Shown piece by piece: positions 1 to 7,126 of a stretch of 7,314 nucleotides of DNA (positions are counted from its first letter, which is position 1; each line of letters opens with the position of its first letter). Origin of the DNA: Myxococcales bacterium (GTDB taxonomy: Bacteria > Myxococcota > Myxococcia > Myxococcales > Myxococcaceae). The notes under the pieces were generated by a model, which was not told the origin of the DNA, did not search any database, and saw nothing but the letters and a program-made list of their open reading frames with translations. The DNA lies in NCBI GenBank assembly GCA_003153055.1, contig PMBV01000516.1, positions 23,161 through 30,474 on the forward strand. The letters run 5' to 3'. The position numbers were made by a program, and so were the translations under genes.

Positions 1-698
1 TGGAGTTCTACCAGGCCTACGCGACCTACGAAGACCTGATGGACCTCACCGAAGAGATGGTGAGCGAGGCGGCCGTGGCCGTCACCGGGTCCACGAAGGT
101 CACCTACGGGGAGCACACCCTCGACTTCGCCCGGGGCTGGCCGCGCATTCCCATGACCGAGGCCATTCGCCAGCGGGTCAAGGAGCTCGAGGACAAGGAC
201 TTCGCCGACGCCGACAAGCTCAGGGCCGTGGCGCTCACCGGTGCCCAAGGGGCCGAGCGCGAGGCGGTCAAGACGATGAACGGCGGCGAGCTCATCGGCT
301 TCCTCTTCGAGAAGCACGTCGAGGGCGAGCTGGTGCAGCCCACCTTCATCACCCGCTTCCCGGTGGAGACGAGCCCGCTGGCCCGGAGGAACGATCAGAA
401 CGGAGCCATCACCGATCGCTTCGAGCTGTTCTGCGTCGGCCGAGAAATCGCCAACGCCTTCAGCGAGCTCAACGACCCCGTCGATCAACGGCAGCGCTTC
501 CAGGCGCAGGTCGAGGCCAAGAGCCGGGGCCAGCAAGAGACGATGGACTACGACGAAGACTACATTCGCGCCCTGGAGCACGGGCTCCCGCCGACCGCGG
601 GGGAGGGCATCGGAATCGACCGGCTGGCGATGCTGTTGACCGACGCGCCGTCGATTCGAGACGTCATCCTCTTCCCCTTGCTCCGACCGCAGACGTGA
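1..698 (+). CDS. lysS: Lysyl-tRNA synthetase, class II (3' part only)
   Basis: This is the C-terminal 231 residues of a cytoplasmic class II lysyl-tRNA synthetase, which charges tRNA-Lys with lysine using ATP. The gene enters from the left edge; whole codons begin at base 3. The first visible residues, EFYQAYATYEDLMDLTEEM, are typical LysRS core sequence. Further on are QPTFIT, the SPLARRND block, the DRFELF...GREIANAFSELNDP region and YDEDY..ALEHGLPPTAG. Class II motif 3 follows as GEGIGIDR (about 600-623), and the chain ends DVILFPLLRP, just as bacterial LysRS does. Motifs 1 and 2 and the N-terminal anticodon-binding domain lie outside the window. The short paralogue EpmA (elongation factor P lysylation) cannot be formally excluded without the N-terminus, but the C-terminal sequence matches ordinary LysRS closely. 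The next gene starts 4 bases after the stop, so co-transcription is likely. Confidence 0.96.
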   Translation, partial: EFYQAYATYEDLMDLTEEMVSEAAVAVTGSTKVTYGEHTLDFARGWPRIPMTEAIRQRVKELEDKDFADADKLRAVALTGAQGAEREAVKTMNGGELIGFLFEKHVEGELVQPTFITRFPVETSPLARRNDQNGAITDRFELFCVGREIANAFSELNDPVDQRQRFQAQVEAKSRGQQETMDYDEDYIRALEHGLPPTAGEGIGIDRLAMLLTDAPSIRDVILFPLLRPQT

Positions 699-702
699 TC
701 GC

Positions 703-3120
703 GTGAGCCCTTTGAAGACGCGTGCCCGAGCTCAGGTGTTCGCCGCTGGCCTGCTCCTGGCTGGCCTGGTGGAGCTCTTCGTCTGGCTCGTCCAGGCAGA
801 CCTCTTGTCGTTCGTGCTCGGCGATCTCGCGGGCGTGCTGGTCGGCTGGGGCACCTTCCTCGGCCTGGCCGGCGCGGTGACGGGCGTCTCGAGCACGCAG
901 GCGGTGGTCGACACGCTGCGGTTGACCCACGCTCCGGCGGCATTCAACGGGGGGCTCGTGCACCTCTGGCTGGGCCTCGCCGGGTGGGTGCTGGGGTGGG
1001 CGCTCCTGGCGGTCAGCCTCCGCCGCGAGCCGAGCGCCGTCGAGCCGACCGCCCCGGCCGTCGCTGGGCCCTTGCACCCGCGCCTGGCTTCGTACGTCGA
1101 TCTCCACTGGGGCACGCTCCTCGCGTACGGGTTGGGCATCTTCCTCGCCGAGGTGGGCTTCATCGGCGCGTACCTGGCGCTGGTAGGCAAGGGCTCGGTG
1201 CACGGCGGCGTCGTGGAAAGCGGCTTGTCACCCGTCTTCGCCTTCGTCTGGGCCTTCGCCATCGCACTGGTGGTGGCGTTCGCGGGAGGCTTCGCCGGAG
1301 CGGCCAACTCGAGGCGCCTCTCGACCCCCGAGGCGACCATCGCCCTGTTGTACTTCGGCTTGCCGGTGCCGCTGCTGTTGTCGGCGATGCACTCGAGCTC
1401 GCAGCTGAAGGTCGAGCTGGGCTACCGGATGCGGGAGATTGTCTACCTCTCGTCGCTCCTGGGTGACGCGCGCCCGGAGCTCGGCTACTGGCTGGTGACC
1501 TCGGCGCTGGCGGTCGGGCTCTTCCTCGGCATCAACGCCGGCTTCGTCGCGACCTCGTCGGGCCGCCTCGATCTGAGGGCCAGCTACGAGCTGTTCATCG
1601 CCACTCGGCACGTGGCCGTGTTTCGCCCCCGGCTCCTGGTGGGGACCTTCCTGGTGCTGATCCTCGGCATCGTGCCCCCGCTCATCCTCTGGGGCATCAT
1701 CCAGGCGGCCGAGAAGGTGGTGGAGCGCACCCGCATTCGGAAGCTCGGCCTCAAGAGCCCGTTGCTCGCCGCCGAGGCCCTCAATGAAGTCAAAGCCCGA
1801 GCCCAGACGCCGACCGCGATGATGACGGCGCTCTCGGTGGGCGGGGTCGGCGTGGGCGTGATGGCCCTCATCATCGTGCTGTCGGTGATGAGCGGCTTCG
1901 AGGCAGACCTGCAGAAGAAGATACTGGGGACCAACGCCCACGGCGTGGTGCTCAAGTACCCCCAGGAGATGCCCGAGTACGCCGAGGTGCTGACCAAGGT
2001 GCGAAAGGTCCGCGGCATCACCGGCGCGACGCCGTTCATCTTGAATGAAGTGATGGTGAGCTCCGACGGCAACACGGCCGGCTCGATGATCAAGGGCATC
2101 GATCCCCGCACGGTGGGCAGCGTCACCGATCTCCCCGAGTACCTGCTCCCCGGCGGAGAGCTCGAGTGGCTCCTCGAGCCGTCGCACATCACCGCCCGGC
2201 ACCCGCTGTCTCTGGGTGTGCGCGGCGAGGAGGACGGCGCAGCCAAGGGAGGGACGGCTCCGGCCATCGACGACGACCCCATCATTCAGCTGCCCACCTC
2301 GGTCAAGGACAAGGCCAACGCGGTGGTGCTCCCCGGCATTCTCCTGGGGCGGGAGCTCGCCTCGGCGCTCAAGGTGGTGGTGGGCGATCGAGTCAACGTC
2401 ATCTCGCCCATCGGGGGAGAGCTGGGCCCACAAGGGCCGATGCCCAAGAGCCGGCCGTTCAAGGTGGCGGGCATCTTCTACTCGGGCATGTACGAGTACG
2501 ACTCGAAGTTCGTCTACATCAAGCTCGAGGAGGCCCAGACCTTCTTCAATATTCGAGGCGCCACCGGCATCGAGGTGAAGGTCGACGACGTCGACAACGC
2601 CCGCGGCATCATGAAGGCCGTCTACGACTTGCTCGATGGCTACCCCTTCCGCACCAAGGACTGGGGCGAGATGAACCGCAACCTCTTCTCGGCACTCCGC
2701 CTCGAGAAGCTGGTGATGGCCATCATCTTGACCATCATCGTCATCGTCGCCGCGGGGCTCATCGTGGCCACCGTGATCATGTTGGTGCTCGAGAAGCGAA
2801 AGGAGATCGCCGTGCTGAAGGCGCTGGGGGTGCCCGATGGAGGCATCGTGAAGATCTTCCTCACCGAGGGCCTGCAGATCGGCGTGGCGGGAGGGCTCCT
2901 GGGGCTCGTCGCCGGCTTGGCCTGGTGTCTCTTCATCGAGAAAGTCGGCATTCGCCTCGACCCCCAGGTGTATTACATCCCCGCTTTGCCCGTGCGCATC
3001 GAGCCCTTCCAGACAGCCCTGTCGGTGGTGATTGCCATCCTCGTCACCTTCTTGGCGAGCATCTACCCCGCCCTCAAGGCCTCCGAGGTCGAACCCGTCG
3101 ATGGGCTGAAGTCGGAGTAG
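703..3120 (+). CDS. LolC/LolE-family lipoprotein-releasing permease with a long extra N-terminal membrane domain
   Basis: This is the inner-membrane permease of a Lol-type ABC transporter, which extracts outer-membrane lipoproteins from the inner membrane using ATP hydrolysed by LolD. The 805 residues fall into two parts. Residues about 350-805 are a LolC/E core. They comprise a first membrane helix near 374-396 ending in the family hallmark VLSVMSGFEADLQKKILG, a periplasmic domain (about 400-660, with KGIDP and LLGRELASALKVVVGDRV), and three C-terminal helices near 668-695, 717-745 and 769-791. These surround the cytoplasmic coupling segment LEKRKEIAVLKALG and the end is YPALKASEVEPVDGL. Residues 1-340 are an unusual hydrophobic extension with seven or eight likely helices that I do not recognise; LolC and LolE proteins are usually near 400 residues. 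An acidic insertion of about 45 residues lies around 486-540. The GTG start at 703 has no clear Shine-Dalgarno and is chosen because it is the first start after lysS and the frame stays open. Only one permease gene is present, so LolC versus LolE cannot be assigned. Confidence 0.92.
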   Translation: MSPLKTRARAQVFAAGLLLAGLVELFVWLVQADLLSFVLGDLAGVLVGWGTFLGLAGAVTGVSSTQAVVDTLRLTHAPAAFNGGLVHLWLGLAGWVLGWALLAVSLRREPSAVEPTAPAVAGPLHPRLASYVDLHWGTLLAYGLGIFLAEVGFIGAYLALVGKGSVHGGVVESGLSPVFAFVWAFAIALVVAFAGGFAGAANSRRLSTPEATIALLYFGLPVPLLLSAMHSSSQLKVELGYRMREIVYLSSLLGDARPELGYWLVTSALAVGLFLGINAGFVATSSGRLDLRASYELFIATRHVAVFRPRLLVGTFLVLILGIVPPLILWGIIQAAEKVVERTRIRKLGLKSPLLAAEALNEVKARAQTPTAMMTALSVGGVGVGVMALIIVLSVMSGFEADLQKKILGTNAHGVVLKYPQEMPEYAEVLTKVRKVRGITGATPFILNEVMVSSDGNTAGSMIKGIDPRTVGSVTDLPEYLLPGGELEWLLEPSHITARHPLSLGVRGEEDGAAKGGTAPAIDDDPIIQLPTSVKDKANAVVLPGILLGRELASALKVVVGDRVNVISPIGGELGPQGPMPKSRPFKVAGIFYSGMYEYDSKFVYIKLEEAQTFFNIRGATGIEVKVDDVDNARGIMKAVYDLLDGYPFRTKDWGEMNRNLFSALRLEKLVMAIILTIIVIVAAGLIVATVIMLVLEKRKEIAVLKALGVPDGGIVKIFLTEGLQIGVAGGLLGLVAGLAWCLFIEKVGIRLDPQVYYIPALPVRIEPFQTALSVVIAILVTFLASIYPALKASEVEPVDGLKSE
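3114..3117 (+). promoter_or_regulatory. Ribosome binding site of lolD
   Basis: GGAG lies 7 bases before the lolD ATG and overlaps the last codons of the permease gene. This supports the ATG at 3125 and suggests that lolD translation is coupled to termination of the upstream gene. Confidence 0.6.
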
Positions 3121-3124
3121 CCGC

Positions 3125-3835
3125 ATGGCCGAGCCCTTTCTCGACGTCGTCGACATTCACAAGTCGTACTTCCTCAACGGCAAGCGCATCGACGTCTTGA
3201 GGGGCGTGTCGGTCAGCATTGCGCAGGGCGAGCTGGTCTCGCTGGTGGGGGCGTCGGGCTCGGGCAAGAGCACGTTCCTCCACGTCGTCGGCACGCTCGA
3301 CATTCCGGCCGCGGGGCGGCTCCACTTCAGGGGGCGCTCGGTCTTCGACATGAACGATTCCGACGTGGCGAGGTTCCGCAACACCTCCATCGGCTTCGTC
3401 TTCCAGTCGCACTACTTGCTCCCTGAGTTCACCGCCGCCGAGAACGTGGCGATGCCGGCGCTCCTCATGCGGGAAGACCGGCGCTCGTCGCTGCTCCGCG
3501 CAAGGGAGTTGCTCGATCGCGTGGGCCTGGGTGACCGGGCCGATCACCGTCCCGGCGAGCTCTCGGGGGGTGAATCGCAGCGCGTGGCCCTCGCCCGGGC
3601 GCTCATCTTGAAGCCGGCGCTGCTCCTGGCCGACGAGCCCACCGGGAACCTCGACCCCACCACCGGTGAAGGCATTCACGCGTTGCTCCGCGAGGTGAAC
3701 CGTGACCTGGGCATCACCGCCATCATCGTCACCCACAATGAGCCGTTGGCCCGCTCCATGCCTCGCCGCTTGAGGCTGCTCGACGGGCAAATTGTCCCGG
3801 CTGATGGCGAGCTTGCCCTGGGGCCAGCGCAGTGA
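3125..3835 (+). CDS. lolD: Lipoprotein-releasing system ATP-binding protein LolD
   Basis: This 236-residue ABC ATPase sits on the cytoplasmic face and powers the Lol permease. All motifs are intact: Walker A GASGSGKST (residues 42-50), Q-loop Q94 in FVFQSHYLLPEFTAAENVAMP, signature LSGGESQRVALARAL (146-160), Walker B LLLADEP with catalytic E171, D-loop GNLD, and the switch histidine H204 in VTHN. The LLPEFTAAENVAMP segment and the HRPGELSGGE stretch are typical of LolD within the larger LolD/MacB/FtsE group. The length matches the family (about 230). The ATG is 4 bases after the permease stop with GGAG in front, and the stop overlaps a possible GTG start of bamA, so the gene is embedded in an operon. 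The adjacent LolC/E permease makes the LolD call stronger than a generic MacB-like ATPase. Confidence 0.95.
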   Translation: MAEPFLDVVDIHKSYFLNGKRIDVLRGVSVSIAQGELVSLVGASGSGKSTFLHVVGTLDIPAAGRLHFRGRSVFDMNDSDVARFRNTSIGFVFQSHYLLPEFTAAENVAMPALLMREDRRSSLLRARELLDRVGLGDRADHRPGELSGGESQRVALARALILKPALLLADEPTGNLDPTTGEGIHALLREVNRDLGITAIIVTHNEPLARSMPRRLRLLDGQIVPADGELALGPAQ

Positions 3836-6279
3836 GCACGTTGCCTCAAGGGCCGAAATCGATGGCGTTTTCCCTCGTACCCGTCATGGCTTTTCCCTAT
3901 GGTCCCCCGCCCGCCGTGAGCCTTCGCCGACTCCTCGTCCTCTGTGTCTTCGTCGCGTTCTCCGGGCAGACCTTTGCCCAGTCGCTGTCAGACGCGCCCA
4001 TCGCGCACGACGCCGATACGATCTACGAGGTGCGGGTCGAGAACAACCGCCGGGTCGAGGCCGAGGCGATTCGCCGGGCCATCAAGCAGCGGGTGGGCCA
4101 GCCGTTCAACGCGGCGAAGACCGCCGACGACATTCGGGCGCTGTGGGCCCTCAAGTACTTCTCCGACGTTCGGCTCCTGGTGCAGCGCACGCCGAAGGGC
4201 GTCGCCTATGTCATCCGCGTCGAAGAGAAGCCCGCCATTCACGCCGTCACGCTCTCGGGCAACGACGAGCTGTCGAAGGACGATTTCAAAGACGTCATCG
4301 ACCTCAAGGCGTACTCGATCCTCGACCAGGCGGCGGTGAAGCGGAACGTCAAGAAGATCCAAGAGAAGTACGTCGAGAAGGGGTTCTTCCTCGCCGAGGT
4401 CACCTACCAGCTCAAGCCCAGCGAGAGCGGCCGCGAGGTCGACGTCGTGTTCGTCATCAACGAGCACGCCAAGGTGATGGTGTCAGACATCAACTTCCTC
4501 GGGGTGAACAAGGTCAGCGCCGACGATTTGAAGGCGGTGATGGCGACGCAGGAGGGCGGGTTCCTCTCGTTCCTCACCAGCCAAGGCACCTACCGCGAGG
4601 AGGCCTTCCAGCGCGACCAGCAGATCATTCAGATGGCGTACTTCGATCGCGGCTTCATCAACGTACGCATCGACAAGCCGACGGTGACGCTCACCCCCGA
4701 CAAGCGACACATCTCGATCACCATTCGGGTCGATGAGGGCGAGAGCTACAAGGTCGGCAAGCTCGACTTCTCGGGCGATCTTCTGGTGTCCAAGGAGCAG
4801 CTCGGCAAGAAGATGCTCTCGAAGGAACGGGAGACCTTCAACCGTAGCCTGATGGCGAAGGACATTCAGGCCATCACCGATGTCTACTACGACCAAGGGT
4901 ACGCCTACGCCAACATCACCCCGATGACATCGGTGAACGCCGAGGCCCGCACCATCGACCTGACGTTCGAAGCGCAGAAGGGCCACCCGGTCACCATCGA
5001 GCGCATCGACCTCGCGGGGAACAGCAAAACCCGCGATCGAGTCATTCGTCGGCAGCTCCGGGTGTTCGAGGGTGAGCTGTTCAGCGGCACGGGCATGCGG
5101 CGCTCGAAAGAGAAAGTGACCGCGCTGGGGTACTTCGAGACCGTCGAGATCTCCCACAAGCCGGGCAGTGACTCGGAGCACGTGGTGGTGGTGGTCGAGG
5201 TGAAAGAGAAGTCCACTGGCACCTTCCAGGTGGGCCTGGGGTTCTCCAACGTCGAGAGCTTCATTTTCACCGCGCAGGTCGCGCAGCAGAACTTCCTCGG
5301 GTGGGGTCAGGCTATTTCGGCCAGCGCTCAGCTCTCGTCGCTGCGCCAGTTCTTCCAGCTCAGCTACTTCGACCCGTACTTCCTCGACACCAGCCTGATC
5401 ATGAACGCGGACGCCTACCGCACCATGCTCGACTACGGCACCTTCACCCGCACCGCCACTGGCGGCACCGCCGGCGTGGGCTACTACGTCATGCCCGACG
5501 AGATGAGCGTCAACCTCTCGTATAACCTCGAGGCGGTCTTCGTGGAGCCGGCGCGGGCGACGAGCAGCAGCGTGTCTTTGGCAGGGCAGTTCAGAAGCGG
5601 CCTCAACTCGGTGCTGCGCCTGTCGTGGACATGGGATCGACGAAATAATCGCCTCTTTCCGTCGCAGGGCTGGCTCTCGTACGCGTCGGTCGAGACCGCG
5701 CCCACGTTCATCGGCAGCAGCTTCAACTTCAACCGGTATACGGCCTACCAGCGCGTCTACGTTCCGCTGCCGCTCGGAGCGGTGTTCAAGGTGAACCTCC
5801 AGGCCGGCTATACCCAGGAGCTCGACCCAAAAAATCCGCTGCCGTCGTCCGAGCTGTATTACGCGGGCGGCATCAACACCATCCGTGGCTACGCGCTCCG
5901 CACCGTGACGCGCAAGAGGCTGGTCGGGGTCGCGACCACCCCCGATGCTCAGACGTCGTCGTTCCCGGTCGGCGGCGACAAGCAAATCATCTTCAACGCC
6001 GAGCTGGAGTTCCCCATCCTCGAGAAGGTGGGCATCCGCGGAGTGCTCTTCTACGATGCGGGCAACGTCTTCGCCCGGAATCAGACGTTCTTTCAGTACA
6101 CCCCCGACGAGCAGAACAAGGGCCTGGTGTTGCCGCTGGGGTTGTTCCACTCGGTGGGCTTCGGAGTTCGGTGGTTCTCTCCCGTCGGCCCGCTCCGCTT
6201 CGAGTGGGGTATTCCGCTCACCAAGCGAATCGAAGATCAGCCGATCCTCTTCGAGTTCAACATCGGAAACTCGTTCTAA
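3832..6279 (+). CDS. bamA: Outer membrane protein assembly factor BamA (Omp85)
   Basis: BamA is the central Omp85 protein of the Bam complex, which folds and inserts beta-barrel proteins into the outer membrane. The longest frame is 815 residues (E. coli BamA has 810). A signal peptide begins around residue 29 (SLRR, then a hydrophobic LLVLCVFVAF run) with likely cleavage after QTFA at residue 49. Five POTRA domains follow at roughly 63-133, 135-211, 215-302, 306-384 and 386-459, then a C-terminal barrel from about 462. The barrel carries the conserved loop-6 motif IRGY (684-687), FSPVGPLRFEWGIPL (782-796), and a terminal beta-signal ending FEFNIGNSF with the expected aromatic last residue. 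The start is uncertain. GTG 3832 overlaps the lolD stop (GTGA); ATG 3862 has AAGGG 9 bases upstream; GTG 3916 gives the most compact signal peptide. The longest form is given here. Nothing in the mature protein is missing. Confidence 0.95.
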   Translation: MSTLPQGPKSMAFSLVPVMAFPYGPPPAVSLRRLLVLCVFVAFSGQTFAQSLSDAPIAHDADTIYEVRVENNRRVEAEAIRRAIKQRVGQPFNAAKTADDIRALWALKYFSDVRLLVQRTPKGVAYVIRVEEKPAIHAVTLSGNDELSKDDFKDVIDLKAYSILDQAAVKRNVKKIQEKYVEKGFFLAEVTYQLKPSESGREVDVVFVINEHAKVMVSDINFLGVNKVSADDLKAVMATQEGGFLSFLTSQGTYREEAFQRDQQIIQMAYFDRGFINVRIDKPTVTLTPDKRHISITIRVDEGESYKVGKLDFSGDLLVSKEQLGKKMLSKERETFNRSLMAKDIQAITDVYYDQGYAYANITPMTSVNAEARTIDLTFEAQKGHPVTIERIDLAGNSKTRDRVIRRQLRVFEGELFSGTGMRRSKEKVTALGYFETVEISHKPGSDSEHVVVVVEVKEKSTGTFQVGLGFSNVESFIFTAQVAQQNFLGWGQAISASAQLSSLRQFFQLSYFDPYFLDTSLIMNADAYRTMLDYGTFTRTATGGTAGVGYYVMPDEMSVNLSYNLEAVFVEPARATSSSVSLAGQFRSGLNSVLRLSWTWDRRNNRLFPSQGWLSYASVETAPTFIGSSFNFNRYTAYQRVYVPLPLGAVFKVNLQAGYTQELDPKNPLPSSELYYAGGINTIRGYALRTVTRKRLVGVATTPDAQTSSFPVGGDKQIIFNAELEFPILEKVGIRGVLFYDAGNVFARNQTFFQYTPDEQNKGLVLPLGLFHSVGFGVRWFSPVGPLRFEWGIPLTKRIEDQPILFEFNIGNSF
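3848..3852 (+). promoter_or_regulatory. Candidate ribosome binding site for an internal bamA start at ATG 3862
   Basis: AAGGG lies 9 bases before an in-frame ATG at 3862. It is the best Shine-Dalgarno match among the three possible bamA starts; GTG 3832 has only GGGG 8 bases before it, and GTG 3916 has none. It may mean that BamA starts at 3862 and has a 39-residue signal region. Confidence 0.35.
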
Positions 6280-6286
6280 AGGCATT

Positions 6287-6303
6287 GCCCCGAAGAACGG
6301 GGC
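6287..6303 (+). terminator. Possible transcription terminator hairpin after bamA
   Basis: GCCCCG and CGGGGC form a perfect 6-bp GC-only stem with the loop AAGAA, beginning 7 bases after the bamA stop. No T-run follows, so it is not a textbook intrinsic terminator. Position and stability still make it the likeliest end of the operon transcript, possibly together with the next inverted repeat. Confidence 0.4.
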
Positions 6304-6305
6304 GC

Positions 6306-6357
6306 CCCTCACCCTTCTTGGGCCATGGTCCATATGGACTGCGCGAGCGGGTGAGGG
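6306..6357. repeat. Inverted repeat with a palindromic centre downstream of bamA
   Basis: CCCTCACCC (6306-6314) and GGGTGAGGG (6349-6357) are perfect 9-bp inverted arms. The 34-base interior contains the perfect 12-bp palindrome GTCCATATGGAC (6328-6339) and CCATGG (6323-6328). It may be a second terminator stem or a dispersed extragenic palindrome; the sequence alone does not decide. Confidence 0.5.
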
Positions 6358-6458
6358 TGACGTGTTCCCCGGGCGGGCAGGACGGTGTGAGCATGCCTTG
6401 AGGTGCGAGGGTGGGGCCGGTGTCCACCGACCGAGGCGCTCTGGCCAGCCCCTCGACC

Positions 6459-6585
6459 CGAGGCCGCAGTGAGCACACGTGAGGGGCCACGAGCCCGGCC
6501 CTGCACCACGCGACTGGCCGGCACTGGGCTCCTCATCGCCGAGCTCGGCCCCCCTTCCTTGTCCCCAGTGAGCGAGGCCGCAGTG
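6459..6585. repeat. Pair of 13-bp direct repeats
   Basis: CGAGGCCGCAGTG occurs at 6459-6471 and again at 6573-6585, 114 bases apart. The related CAGTGAGC also occurs twice here (6467-6474 and 6566-6573). This could be chance in GC-rich sequence or a trace of an old local duplication. Confidence 0.4.
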
Positions 6586-6670
6586 GGAGCAATCATCGAG
6601 CCTTCGCCGCAAACTCGAGGGAGGCTGTCGGTGGCGGCACCGGGTCCGGGGCGGCGGAGGTGAGGGCCAA

Positions 6671-7018
6671 ATGGAAGAGCAGCTTCCTTCATGCGCGCTG
6701 CCTGCGCCTCAGGCGACCCTCCGCGCCGAGCTCTCGCCTGCGAAGAGCGAACCCGCCGAGGGGTTGACCTTCCTCAGGCGACCGCGCTCCTCTGTGCTGG
6801 CTCGCGTCGACCGGAGCCGCCCCGACACGTCGACACGAAGCGCTCGCCTGGGCTCTTGGTCGCGGGCGATGCGCGAGATGGATGGAGTCGAAGCGCTGGG
6901 CGTGAACTTGGTTGTCGCGATCAGGCGCGCTTACCCAGGGAGCTCGCCTTCCGACGCTGCGCTCCAGCGTGAGGGCGGGCCGGGAGTCGACGGGGCACCG
7001 ACGCTCGAGCAACACTGA
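6671..7018 (+). CDS. Doubtful hypothetical ORF, 115 aa
   Basis: I do not recognise this frame. It starts with ATG at 6671, preceded by GGAGGTGA (6656-6663), a strong Shine-Dalgarno match. That is the main argument for it. Against it, the product is Ser/Arg/Pro-rich with no motif, membrane helix or signal peptide. By my count about 75% of its codons end in G or C, below the roughly 90% of the genes upstream. Its 3' third runs into the repeated sequence at 6900-6929. It would be a free-standing gene about 390 bases after bamA. A chance open frame in GC-rich DNA is the more likely explanation. Confidence 0.18.
   Translation: MEEQLPSCALPAPQATLRAELSPAKSEPAEGLTFLRRPRSSVLARVDRSRPDTSTRSARLGSWSRAMREMDGVEALGVNLVVAIRRAYPGSSPSDAALQREGGPGVDGAPTLEQH
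6707..6783. repeat. Pair of 12-bp direct repeats
   Basis: CCTCAGGCGACC occurs at 6707-6718 and 6772-6783, 65 bases apart. The flanks do not match beyond the 12 bases. Confidence 0.35.
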
Positions 7019-7126
7019 GCGGCGCACGAAGCCGATGCGCTCACGGACCGAGGCCTGGGGGACGACCGGAGAGCGGAGCGACAACAAAGATGTCGCGATC
7101 AGACGCGAATTCGCGACAACCAAGTT
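6905..7126. repeat. 222-bp segment bounded by perfect 16-bp inverted repeats (MITE-like)
   Basis: AACTTGGTTGTCGCGA at 6905-6920 is the exact reverse complement of 7111-7126. Size and perfect ends resemble a small non-autonomous element, but I see no clear target-site duplication. The ends also belong to a wider family of GCGACAAC-type palindromes in this stretch, so a simple pair of inverted palindrome copies explains it equally well. Confidence 0.45.

Noticed and set aside
1228..3156. 642-codon minus-strand open frame over the permease gene
   Set aside because: It is the mirror of the plus-strand gene in very GC-rich DNA, has His/Asp/Gly/Arg-rich low-complexity sequence and no domain, while the plus frame is clearly a LolC/E protein.
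3874..3910. TATGGT at 3898-3903 as a -10 box for a separate bamA promoter with a very short leader
   Set aside because: No acceptable -35 element was found at 16-18 bases spacing, and the gene sits inside a tightly packed operon. One 4/6 match is not enough.
4483..6612. 709-codon minus-strand open frame over bamA
   Set aside because: It is a shadow of bamA: no recognisable domain, biased composition, and the plus frame is an unambiguous Omp85 protein.
6403..6663. 86-codon plus-strand frame
   Set aside because: About 72% G+C at third positions by hand count, no ribosome binding site that convinces, no motif, and it contains both copies of the 13-bp direct repeat.
6309..6692. 127-codon minus-strand frame after bamA
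   Set aside because: Gly/Pro/Ser/Arg-rich sequence with no motif that spans the inverted repeat and a direct repeat; it looks like a chance frame.
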